A stretch of DNA of 64,000 nt from Sutterella sp. GTDB taxonomy: Bacteria; Pseudomonadota; Gammaproteobacteria; Burkholderiales; Burkholderiaceae_F. Shown piece by piece: positions 17,913-25,525 of the stretch (within the stretch, counting starts at the first letter, position 1; each line of letters opens with the position of its first letter). Position numbers and translations under genes: made by a program. Where the stretch lies: the NCBI GenBank assembly GCA_020025955.1, contig JAHHRF010000003.1, forward strand, positions 13,559 through 77,558, written 5' to 3'. The notes under the pieces are model-generated. The model was not told the DNA's origin and ran no database searches. It saw only the letters and a program-made list of their open reading frames with translations.

Positions 17913-18857
17913 ATGCTAGAGAAATTTGAACCCCTCAATATTGGTGTGACCTCGCGCGCCCTTTTTGACTTAGAAAAAGAGCACGAGATCTTCAAAAACC
18001 AAGGCTACAAAGCCTACCGTGATCACCAGTTAACGCATGTCGATGACTGCTTAACGCCGGGGGTGGCCTTTCCCTTTATTAGCCGACTCTTGCGACTCAA
18101 TACCCTCTTTGGGAAGACGGTCGTTCGGGTTTCGGTGATTAGTAAGAATTCGCCCGAGACGGGGCAGCGCGTCTTTAATTCGTGTCGTGAATTAAATCTC
18201 CCCGTGCACATGGGGGCCTTTACCTCGGGGCAGCCCACGCTCGGGATGATTGACGCTATGAAGATTGACCTCTTTTTGAGTGCCAATCCTGACACCGTCA
18301 ATGAGGCCATTGCCAACGGGAAGCCCGCGGGCCTCATCATGCACGCCCAACACTTGCCGCTCGCCGACGAAGAGGAAGATTCCCCCCTTCGTATCGCCTT
18401 TGACTTTGACGGGGTGATTGCGGACGACGAAAGTGAACGCTGCTACCAGCAAGAAGGCCTGGACGGCTTTAACGCCCATGAACAGGCCAAAGCACAGATT
18501 CCGCATCAGCCGGGTCCCTTGGCGATGCTCTTTAAGAAGTTAAGTTTCTTACAAAACCAAGAAGTGAGCCGTCTGGCCTCCTCCACGGGGGATTTGCAAC
18601 CGGCGTTTCGCATTGCCATTGTCACGGCGCGAGGGGCTTCCAGTTGTGAACGTTTAATGACCACGCTGCGTGAAGCCTATGGGATGCGCGCGGTGGAACT
18701 CTACTTTTTAGACGGGCTCGACAAATTGCCCTTATTGGAATCAATTTCGCCCCATATCTTCTTTGACGATCAGTACTGCCACCTCAAAGAAGCCTCGGGT
18801 CGTATCCCTAGCGTCTTGGTTCCTTTTGGCATTCATAAGCAACAGTTTTTCGCGTAA
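17913..18857 (+). CDS. Cytosolic 5'-nucleotidase family protein
   Basis: The protein belongs to the bacterial 5'-nucleotidase family related to cytosolic type I enzymes, which dephosphorylate nucleoside monophosphates using a HAD-like active site. The core motif is RIAFDFDGVIADDESE, with both catalytic aspartates of DFDGV. The later motifs IAIVTARGA and PHIFFDDQ also fit. I chose the ATG at 17913 because GGGAGG lies 10-16 bases ahead of it; an ATG at 17895 overlaps that site. The stop codon abuts the start of the next gene, so the two are probably translationally coupled. Confidence 0.85.
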   Translation: MLEKFEPLNIGVTSRALFDLEKEHEIFKNQGYKAYRDHQLTHVDDCLTPGVAFPFISRLLRLNTLFGKTVVRVSVISKNSPETGQRVFNSCRELNLPVHMGAFTSGQPTLGMIDAMKIDLFLSANPDTVNEAIANGKPAGLIMHAQHLPLADEEEDSPLRIAFDFDGVIADDESERCYQQEGLDGFNAHEQAKAQIPHQPGPLAMLFKKLSFLQNQEVSRLASSTGDLQPAFRIAIVTARGASSCERLMTTLREAYGMRAVELYFLDGLDKLPLLESISPHIFFDDQYCHLKEASGRIPSVLVPFGIHKQQFFA

Positions 18858-20921
18858 ATGACTTATCCGCACCTCTTTTCTCCCATCGAGCTCGCTGGCC
18901 ACACCCTGAAGAATCGCTGGGTGATGGGCCCGACGGCGCAAGGTTTTGAAGCCGGGCGCTATCACGAGCCGCACGTCATCCATTACTACCGAAGCCGTGC
19001 GCTTGAAGACCAATTGGGTCTTGTGATCGTGGGGGGAAATGCCATCGATTTATCGGGGCGCCGTCGTTTGCTCGATAAAAGTCCCACGCTCTTTGGGTGG
19101 CGACGCGCTAAGGGCCTCACAGACGCCCTGCACGAGCTCGACACCAAGGTCTTGGCTCAGCTTACCCATAACGGCAATGACGCCCTCCACCCCTTGAATT
19201 TCGCCGCCTCAACGATTGTTCATCCCGAGACGAAGCGAACGGGGTGGCGCACCCCTGGGATGGTGGCCGACTACTTAATTCGCAAGTTCGTCGCCCACGC
19301 CGATCGTGCCATCCATCAAGGGGGCTTTGACGGGGTGGAACTCTACGCGGGGCACCGTTCGTTATTGAATTGCTTCACGTCGCCTGCGCTTAACCAACGT
19401 GGCGACAAGTGGGGGCTTAAAACGGGCTTTCGTTTCCCGAAGCGCTTAGTGCGAGCGTTACGCCGCAAGTTGGGGCCTGAACCCCTTCTTACGTACCGTG
19501 TGTCGTTACTCGACTTAGTGCCCAACGGCACCACCTGGGCGCAGTTGGTGAGCCTAGTCAATGGCTTATCAGAAGTCGGGGTCGATGCTTTCTCCTTTGA
19601 GATTGGCTTGGGTCGCAACCAAGTCCCCGCGCACACGGAGCTCACGCCCCCTGGGGTCTGGTTTGACTTCATGTCGACGTTGAGTGAAGAGACGGGCGTC
19701 CCCATCTTCTTTGGCTTTGGGTTACCCAAGGCAGAGCGCTTAAATGAATATCTAGAGACGCATCCCACAGCTTTAGTCGAAGTGGATCGCGAAATCGTGG
19801 CGGACGCCCAATGGGTGAATAAGTACCGCATGGACGATTTAGAGCATGCGCGCCCGGATATTGATTCGCCCCACAAGCAGTTAGCGAAGTGGACACGCTT
19901 GGATTGGAAATGCCAAGAAGCCCAAAAGCGCGTTGAGCGTCATGGTCCCAACTCCCCGCGCCCCGTTTTGGTCGTGGGTGGGGGTCCAGCAGGGATGAGT
20001 GCTGCCTTAACGTGTGCCCGTTTAGGGCGTGAAGTCACTTTGGTAGACGATCGGGCCGCCTTAGGGGGGCTCTACCGCTTAGCCACGGGGGTACCGGGGC
20101 GTGACAGCATTGAGCGCTTGCTTCAACTTCGTGAAGCCGAACTCGTTGAAGCCGGGGTCACGATTATCAAGAATCAGCACGTCTCCTACGACTGGATCGT
20201 TAAACACGCCCCGGAAAGTGAAATCATCGTGGCCGCTGGCACCGATATGCGTATCCCAGATATCCCTGGGATTGATAGCCCCAACGTCTACACCTTTGAA
20301 GACTTGTTTGAGTCCACGTGGACGCGTCGCCGTCACATTGCCATTCTGGGTGAAAACAGCATGGCCTTGGATATTGCGCGCTATTTCTGCCCCAAGAAGA
20401 CCCATGCCCGCCAAGAGTGGCTCAAAGCCTGGGGGATTGGAGACCCGCGTGCCCACCGTGGTGGGGTCTTGGGCGTGGTCCCGGAACTTTTCACCTCCGA
20501 TCGCTCTGTTTACTTAATTACAGGGGAATCGTTAGAAACCTTAGAGAGCGCACTCTTAAAGTCTGGCCGCTACTTTGATTTGAGTTGGCTTCGTATGAAT
20601 GGGATGCGCACGTTTGAAAACGCGGACGTGAGCAACATCGACAACAACCACATTCGTTTGTTGCAGCGCTCTTCTGATGATGGGGACTACAAAGTCTTTC
20701 ATCAAACGCCTTACGTCATTCCTGAAGGGTTTGAAGTGGCCGACGAATTAGTGGTCGTGGTCACAGAGGGGTTAGAACCCCGTAACGACCTCGTAGAAGA
20801 ACTCAGAGACGCTGGACGCGCCTTCATGGTGGCAGGAGCCATGAACATCGAGAAACACATCTGGGGGGCTTCTCAGGCGTCCTTAGATGGGACCGAGGTG
20901 GGGCTCACAATCAGTGAATGA
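18858..20921 (+). CDS. Old yellow enzyme-type flavin oxidoreductase with C-terminal FAD/NAD(P) domain
   Basis: The 687 residues have an N-terminal OYE-like FMN barrel (LFSPIELAGHTLKNRWVMGP to about residue 330). It is joined to a C-terminal FAD-binding domain with VLVVGGGPAGMSAA near residue 370 and a second, degenerate nucleotide fold (AILGENSMALDIA). This is the layout of 2,4-dienoyl-CoA reductase and trimethylamine dehydrogenase. Those enzymes carry a four-cysteine 4Fe-4S motif between the domains. Here the linker has a single Cys (about 352), and the whole protein has only four scattered Cys. The barrel's usual Gly-Ala-His segment is also altered (VELYAGHRSLLN). The substrate is unknown. 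Confidence 0.8.
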   Translation: MTYPHLFSPIELAGHTLKNRWVMGPTAQGFEAGRYHEPHVIHYYRSRALEDQLGLVIVGGNAIDLSGRRRLLDKSPTLFGWRRAKGLTDALHELDTKVLAQLTHNGNDALHPLNFAASTIVHPETKRTGWRTPGMVADYLIRKFVAHADRAIHQGGFDGVELYAGHRSLLNCFTSPALNQRGDKWGLKTGFRFPKRLVRALRRKLGPEPLLTYRVSLLDLVPNGTTWAQLVSLVNGLSEVGVDAFSFEIGLGRNQVPAHTELTPPGVWFDFMSTLSEETGVPIFFGFGLPKAERLNEYLETHPTALVEVDREIVADAQWVNKYRMDDLEHARPDIDSPHKQLAKWTRLDWKCQEAQKRVERHGPNSPRPVLVVGGGPAGMSAALTCARLGREVTLVDDRAALGGLYRLATGVPGRDSIERLLQLREAELVEAGVTIIKNQHVSYDWIVKHAPESEIIVAAGTDMRIPDIPGIDSPNVYTFEDLFESTWTRRRHIAILGENSMALDIARYFCPKKTHARQEWLKAWGIGDPRAHRGGVLGVVPELFTSDRSVYLITGESLETLESALLKSGRYFDLSWLRMNGMRTFENADVSNIDNNHIRLLQRSSDDGDYKVFHQTPYVIPEGFEVADELVVVVTEGLEPRNDLVEELRDAGRAFMVAGAMNIEKHIWGASQASLDGTEVGLTISE

Positions 20922-20962
20922 GCCCAAACGAAGTAACGAATTTCTAATAAACATCAGAAATC

Positions 20963-20990
20963 AACAAGTTACTAACAAGTAATTAACAAG
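20963..20990 (+). repeat. Three heptamer repeats with an 11-base period
   Basis: AACAAGT occurs at 20963-20969 and 20974-20980, and AACAAG at 20985-20990, at regular 11-base steps just after the oxidoreductase stop. The spacing of about one helical turn could set protein sites on one DNA face. The repeats flank the putative origin. No binding protein is identified. Confidence 0.5.
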
Positions 20991-20999
20991 AACTTTCAA

Positions 21000-21048
21000 G
21001 ACGCTTAGATTCAAAAGGGTACGCTTTTTGGGTTTAAGCGTCTTTTTT
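21000..21048 (+). terminator. Probable terminator after the oxidoreductase gene
   Basis: GACGCTTA (21000-21007) pairs with TAAGCGTC (21035-21042) across a 27-base loop, followed by six Ts. The long loop lowers confidence, but the location after the gene and the T run fit an intrinsic terminator. Confidence 0.6.
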
Positions 21049-21059
21049 CACCCCCTCTT

Positions 21060-21320
21060 TCCCACATCACCCTATTAATTACTATTGTTTTAAATTCTAT
21101 ATTAGTAGTAGTTAGTAGTAGGTTTCGCGTTTTCTGTGGATAACTCCCGCTGGGAGTTGGGGGCGGTTGCGTTGGCTTGCGGACAAGTTTGTGGATAAGC
21201 GTCGTTAGACCCTGTTGATAACGCGGGATTCATTGTGAATGACTTTTCGCCTAAAAGTCAAAACAAAAATGTTATTCACAAAACGCCTGAGAAGTTGATA
21301 GAGTTATCCACAAAGTTGTC
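21060..21320. other. Putative chromosomal replication origin (oriC)
   Basis: This gene-free segment has an AT-rich tract (21071-21112), then TAG-trinucleotide repeats, then DnaA boxes. Consensus boxes are TGTGGATAA at 21135-21143 and 21190-21198 and TTATCCACA at 21304-21312. TTATTCACA lies at 21272-21280 and a one-mismatch box at 21213-21221. This matches the basal unwinding arrangement known for bacterial origins and is richer than the rpmH-dnaA gap. A small hairpin (CTCCC-GGGAG, 21144-21156) follows the first box. The rest of the 750-base gap (20922-21671) holds a terminator, the AACAAGT repeats and no convincing gene. Confidence 0.75.
21103..21121 (+). promoter_or_regulatory. DnaA-trio-like repeats
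   Basis: TAGTAGTAG (21103-21111), one T, then TAGTAGTAG (21113-21121) lie 13 bases from the first DnaA box. Read away from the box on this strand they are 3'-GAT-5' triplets, the polarity described for DnaA-trios, which DnaA binds as single-stranded DNA during unwinding. The AT-rich tract lies on the far side, as expected. Confidence 0.65.
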
Positions 21321-21671
21321 CACTTTTCTGTCTACATTTTTGCGTCCACTTTTGTGCTTTTGGCCCCATCAACCCCCGGGGGGTGTCACAACGCTGAGAA
21401 AACTTCCTTTTAGCGCTAGAACAATGTGACGGATAGAAGAACCCATCCTCTATAAAGAAGGGAGAACATGATTCCCTGCGTCTTAGCGCCGAGAGGATGT
21501 CACTATGGGTAAAAAATCCGACAGCCTGAGATTGAGGGGGTACAATCGAGGGCAGAGTGGTTTGAAAAATCGAGTAGAGGCCCGAGTTTTGGCTTCGCTC
21601 TTTTTTCAAATGAGATGATGACTAAGGACGTGGGCGCCTTCGCCTCCCTTAACACTGAGAGTGATTTATAT

Positions 21672-22307
21672 ATGACGTTGTGGAAAAAGAGTGTTTTAGT
21701 CTTAGCGGCTTTGAGTGCCAGCTATGTCACCACGGGGTGTGCGCCTTTGATTCTTGGGGGTGTGGCCTTAACGACCGCTACGGTGGCAACCGATCGTCGT
21801 ACGTCGGGTCGTATGGTCAATGACGAAGTGCTCGAAAAAGAAACGATGTACGACATTGCTCGCGAAAAGCTTCCTGAGTCCCATATCACGGTGACGGCCT
21901 ACGGCGGCAAAGTGCTCTTAACGGGGGAAGTCGCTACGGAAGCCGATAAGGTGCGTGCGGGGACCATTGCCAGCCAACAGCCTGACTGTTTACATGTACA
22001 GAATGAATTGAAGGTGGGCCCGGTCTCGGAAAACAGCCAGCGCTTAAGTGACACGCTCTTAGCGACCAAGGTGCGTAGTGCCTTGTTAGCCACCAAGGAT
22101 GTGCCCTTAAAGCAGATGAAGGTGATTGTGGAACGCTCTACCGTTTACTTGATGGGGATCGTGACGCCGTACGAACAGGATTTGGCGGCGCGCGCGACGG
22201 CCAACGTCTCGGGCGTGAGCGCGGTGAAGCTTTGCTTCAATATCGAAAGTCCGAAGGAAATTCGAGATCGCTTCTCGAACTATAAGAATCCGCCGAACGT
22301 GAAATAA
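21672..22307 (+). CDS. BON-domain lipoprotein, DolP/YraP-like
   Basis: The 211-residue protein has a signal peptide ending in a lipobox-like VTTGC (Cys23), followed by a glycine-rich segment and two BON domains (about residues 50-115 and 125-195). Each has the typical pattern, for example ITVTAYGGKVLLTGEV and MKVIVERSTVYLMGIV. This is the architecture of DolP (YraP), an outer-membrane lipoprotein that binds anionic lipid and supports envelope integrity. I start at the ATG at 21672 because it opens the signal peptide; the frame extends further upstream. It lies alone between the putative origin and a terminator. Confidence 0.82.
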   Translation: MTLWKKSVLVLAALSASYVTTGCAPLILGGVALTTATVATDRRTSGRMVNDEVLEKETMYDIAREKLPESHITVTAYGGKVLLTGEVATEADKVRAGTIASQQPDCLHVQNELKVGPVSENSQRLSDTLLATKVRSALLATKDVPLKQMKVIVERSTVYLMGIVTPYEQDLAARATANVSGVSAVKLCFNIESPKEIRDRFSNYKNPPNVK

Positions 22308-22330
22308 TCGCGTTGTCAAATTAGACATAA

Positions 22331-22370
22331 AAAGAGCCCTGGCATCGTTTCCAGGGCTTCTTTTGTTTTT
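22331..22370. terminator. Bidirectional terminator
   Basis: GCCCTGG (22336-22342) pairs with CCAGGGC (22351-22357) around an 8-base loop, with an A-rich run before and T-rich run after. It separates the convergent BON-domain gene and menA. Confidence 0.8.
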
Positions 22371-23268
22371 AGGCCCAGGTGCCTAAAAGCATCCCGATGG
22401 CAAAGAGCGCAGAGAAGGCGAGTTCAAGCTTAATGCAGCCAAACATCACGTCGTTCAAGGCCAAGCCCTTATGGGTTTTAATCTCACGAATGCCTTTGAG
22501 GGCTAAGGGGAGACTTGCCCACGTGAGTAACCCCCAACGAAGCTGGGGATCCATCGCGACCATGACGCCCACCAAGAGGTAGGGGAGTAGCTGGTTCAAC
22601 GCAAAGATGCGATGGAAGGTGGTCTCCGAGAGCACCACCGCCAAGGTGTGGCGATTCACTGAAAGGTCATGCTCACGGTCACGGAAATTGTTGACCGCTA
22701 AGACGCTCGCAGCAATGGCACCTAACGCAAGCCCTAAAAGTAAGGACGCGACGGATACTGTATGCGTTTGCAAGAAGTAGGTGCCCACCACGGCCGTCAA
22801 GCCAAAAAAGAGCATGACGGTAAATTCGCCCCAAGGCGTGTAGGCAATGGGTTTAGGACCGCCCATATAGGTGTAGGCCGCCACGATAGAGGCCACGCCA
22901 ATGGCTAAAAAGCCCCAACCGCCCCAGTAAACCAAGAGAAGGGTATTGAGGAGCCCCACCCCCATCATGACGCGGATGGCCCAGCGCGCAACCGGGATCG
23001 AAATCCAACCGTTTGCCGTCGCGCGAGGAAGCCCTTTGCGATTGCCGACTTCCGCCTTGCGTTCCGTGTAACCCAAATCATTTTCCATATTGGTAATGAT
23101 CTGCATCACGAGCGCAATGCTCATCGTAAAGAGTGCAATGAGTCCATTGACCTGGTGCGTTTCTAAGGCAACCAAGGCGAGCGCTGCGATGACAGGCGCC
23201 ACCGCCACCCCAAACGTTTTCGGTCGAATAAAGGCCATCCAGGCCTGAAAGCGGGACACCTCAGGCAT
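22369..23268 (-). CDS. menA: 1,4-dihydroxy-2-naphthoate polyprenyltransferase (MenA-type)
   Basis: This UbiA-superfamily membrane enzyme would attach the polyprenyl chain to dihydroxynaphthoate in menaquinone synthesis. The 299 residues form eight to nine helices. Two Asp-rich prenyl diphosphate sites are visible, NMENDLGYTERK near residue 61 and NNFRDREHDLSVNRHTLAV near 193. The second, with its TLAV ending, resembles MenA more than UbiA. The start codon overlaps the DUF493 stop by one base. UbiA-family members with other acceptors cannot be fully excluded. Confidence 0.78.
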   Translation of the reverse strand: MPEVSRFQAWMAFIRPKTFGVAVAPVIAALALVALETHQVNGLIALFTMSIALVMQIITNMENDLGYTERKAEVGNRKGLPRATANGWISIPVARWAIRVMMGVGLLNTLLLVYWGGWGFLAIGVASIVAAYTYMGGPKPIAYTPWGEFTVMLFFGLTAVVGTYFLQTHTVSVASLLLGLALGAIAASVLAVNNFRDREHDLSVNRHTLAVVLSETTFHRIFALNQLLPYLLVGVMVAMDPQLRWGLLTWASLPLALKGIREIKTHKGLALNDVMFGCIKLELAFSALFAIGMLLGTWA

Positions 23269-23567
23269 TAAAGCGCTACCTTCACTAAGGGGTGCTTCGT
23301 TAATTCAAGGTAAAGGGCGTCGAGCTCTTCCTTGGAGTTAGCCGTTACCGTCACCGTCAAGGACGTGTACTTCTTGGTCTTGGAGTAGTCCACCTGATTG
23401 AGGCTTTCGTCAAAGGTCGGGTAGTGCTTGTGCACGACCTGACAGATCTGAGCCACGAAGTCTTCCGAGGTCAAGCCCATCACTTTGACGGGGAAGTCCA
23501 TCGGGAACTTCATGACGCTTTCTTCTTCCGGCGTTACGGTTTCGGGCTGGGTGTTTTTATCAGTCAA
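23268..23567 (-). CDS. DUF493 (YbeD-like) family protein
   Basis: This 99-residue protein matches the DUF493/YbeD family, a small ACT-like fold of unknown function usually encoded between a D-alanyl-D-alanine carboxypeptidase gene and lipB. Typical features are the FPVKVMG strand, the central helix, and the KYTSLTVTVTANSKEELDALY segment. Here too it lies between a carboxypeptidase homologue and another gene, but menA replaces lipB downstream. It overlaps menA by one base, which suggests cotranslation. Confidence 0.85.
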   Translation of the reverse strand: MTDKNTQPETVTPEEESVMKFPMDFPVKVMGLTSEDFVAQICQVVHKHYPTFDESLNQVDYSKTKKYTSLTVTVTANSKEELDALYLELTKHPLVKVAL

Positions 23568-23571
23568 AATA

Positions 23572-24609
23572 TCACCTATTGAAATTAAAAATCAGTTTTA
23601 ACGTATCGATTAACCGACGCCATCGTCCATCTTGTTGAACCGCATCGAGTGCGATGACCGGGAGTTGCCGTGTGGCTTGTCCTGGGGCTTCTAATTGAAG
23701 CGTTCCGATCGGGGCGCCCTTTTCAAGCGGTGCCATCAAAGGGGCTTCGTAAAGGAGCTTCATTATAAAGGGATCGGTTTGCGTTTTTTTCAGTGCCGAA
23801 TGGGGAAGTGACACCCAAAGTGGCTGGGCTAAACCCACGTTAACGGTGGGGTGCTTGCCCCCGTAAACGGGCAACGCCGTTAAGGGCGTTCGGGCTTTAT
23901 GCACTTCAAAGGTGCTCCAGTCATAGAGCCCCGTTTGAACTTCTTTTAAAACGCGCTGGTTGAGGTCTCGCTCTGAGGCCGCATCCAACACAATCATGAA
24001 CAAGGTGCGCGCCGGTGGCTCGCTCTTAGCTACCCATATGAGGGCACTTTGTTCATTTCCCAAGGGGATTAATAAGCTTTGTGTGCCGAGTAAAGGTAGT
24101 GAACGGGCACGATTTTCAAAGACTTGTTTGCCGATCTTCTTGCGCGAGAGCGTGCTCCACCCTTTCACATACGGGAAGTCCGTTAAAAAGGCTTGCGTCG
24201 CTTTAAGGAGTTCGTGTGGGGTGGCTTTAATGGGGGCAGAGAGTGACTCAAAGCGAATCGACAAGTCCCAGGCCTTCATGGTTTGGTTCATCGCGTCCAA
24301 TAGCGACTCAGGACGGCGTCCCGTGGCGTGAATCAAGCCATCCAGCGCTTCTGGGCTTTGGGAAATAAACGTCGCTTGCGCCCAATCGAGTACCTCGGCA
24401 CTGGGCTCAGGGGTGTTTTTCAAGAGCACATAGAGCGCCATCAAGGGGGTGAGCCCTTGCGTTGCGGGGGTGGTCTCCACGTTTTCTTCCGACAAAACCG
24501 TGTGGCTGACCGCATCCTCCAAGAGCCAGGTGGTGGCCGGGGCGCAAGTCGCCTGGCATAGAAGACCTATGAGAAAAAGCCTAGGTAAAAAAGTTTTTAA
24601 CCTCATCAT
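23572..24609 (-). CDS. Catalytically degenerate PBP5-type D-Ala-D-Ala carboxypeptidase homologue
   Basis: The 345-residue protein aligns by eye with DacA/PBP5. A signal peptide is followed by WLLEDAVSHTVLSEEN (compare LIDYNSGKVLAEQN). After a shortened catalytic domain comes a well-kept C-terminal beta domain (about residues 245-330, VYGGKHPTVNVGLAQPLWVS). All three catalytic motifs are gone. SxxK is GLTP (52-55), the SxN site is QSP (84-86), and the KTG strand reads GTQSLLIPL (175-183). The frame is intact, so it is probably a pseudoenzyme, not a decayed gene. The adjacent DUF493 gene confirms it sits at the usual dac locus. Confidence 0.75.
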   Translation of the reverse strand: MMRLKTFLPRLFLIGLLCQATCAPATTWLLEDAVSHTVLSEENVETTPATQGLTPLMALYVLLKNTPEPSAEVLDWAQATFISQSPEALDGLIHATGRRPESLLDAMNQTMKAWDLSIRFESLSAPIKATPHELLKATQAFLTDFPYVKGWSTLSRKKIGKQVFENRARSLPLLGTQSLLIPLGNEQSALIWVAKSEPPARTLFMIVLDAASERDLNQRVLKEVQTGLYDWSTFEVHKARTPLTALPVYGGKHPTVNVGLAQPLWVSLPHSALKKTQTDPFIMKLLYEAPLMAPLEKGAPIGTLQLEAPGQATRQLPVIALDAVQQDGRWRRLIDTLKLIFNFNR

Positions 24610-24702
24610 GGGCGCTCAGGGAGTGATGGTGTATCGTTTGAGTATTGTACCCGTTGTGACCTTTCTCTCACGCCCTGACCCCTGACCTTCTAGGAGTACT
24701 CA

Positions 24703-25515
24703 ATGCGCCCACTGCCCCTTTCGTCTTCAACGTACTTTTGCCGCGCTACCGCCATGCGTTTGGCGCGAGAGGCGGGCTTGATGTTGGAGATCTTGGACGA
24801 AACGGGGTCCACGAACGATGACTTAAAGGCGTTGGTGCGCTGTCAGGTACAAACGAAACCAGATATCCTCCTCACCTTCCATCAAACGGGAGGGCGCGGC
24901 ACCAATGGGCGCGCTTGGGTGAATCCCAAACCGAGTTTGTTGTTTTCTTTAGCGATTCCGCTCGCAAAAGGCGCGAATCCAGCCCTATTTCCATTAAAAG
25001 TGGGGGTAGCCGTTGCGAAAGCGCTTCGGGCGAAAGATTTACCCGTGGGCTTGAAGTGGCCCAATGACCTGTGGCTTTACGGGGCGAAAACGGGTGGGGT
25101 GCTTTGCGAACTCGTTAAAGACAAGGCCGGGAACGCCGTGGTTGTCGCCGGTGTTGGCCTTAACCTCTTAGGCTTTGTCTCGAAAACCACACACGGCTGG
25201 CCCGTCACCGGGCTTTTTGAATCTCAGGCAGAACTCGAACCGGTGGTCATTTCTCGACTCTTTATCGATGTGATTTCGTCGATTTTGGCAGAAGTTGAGC
25301 GTGAAAGCGGTGAGGTTTGTGAAGAATGGGCGAAGTTTGATGCCTTCCATGGGGACTATGTACACGTCGAGGGCCCCAATCAGGTGGTAGGGGGAACCGT
25401 TCTAGGGATTAACCCAGTGGGCCACCTACGGCTCCAAACGTCTACGGGCACAATGGCCTTGATGAGCGGTACAATTCTGCCCAATGACCCGTCACGTAGG
25501 GTGACGAACCAATAA
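24703..25515 (+). CDS. birA: Biotin--[acetyl-CoA-carboxylase] ligase BirA
   Basis: The enzyme makes biotinyl-AMP and transfers biotin to the carrier domain of acetyl-CoA carboxylase. The catalytic loop is GRGTNGRAW (64-72), followed by LKWPNDL near residue 118 and KTGGVLCEL, all family signatures. A C-terminal SH3-like domain follows. At 270 residues it lacks the N-terminal helix-turn-helix of E. coli BirA, so it should not act as a repressor. An AGGAG site lies before the ATG. coaX follows after 10 bases. Confidence 0.93.
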   Translation: MRPLPLSSSTYFCRATAMRLAREAGLMLEILDETGSTNDDLKALVRCQVQTKPDILLTFHQTGGRGTNGRAWVNPKPSLLFSLAIPLAKGANPALFPLKVGVAVAKALRAKDLPVGLKWPNDLWLYGAKTGGVLCELVKDKAGNAVVVAGVGLNLLGFVSKTTHGWPVTGLFESQAELEPVVISRLFIDVISSILAEVERESGEVCEEWAKFDAFHGDYVHVEGPNQVVGGTVLGINPVGHLRLQTSTGTMALMSGTILPNDPSRRVTNQ

Positions 25516-25525
25516 TTCTTCACTT

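Noticed and set aside
21304..21609. 101-codon minus-strand frame in the origin region
   Set aside because: It overlaps DnaA boxes and has a composition unlike the neighbouring proteins; no start signal or homology is seen.
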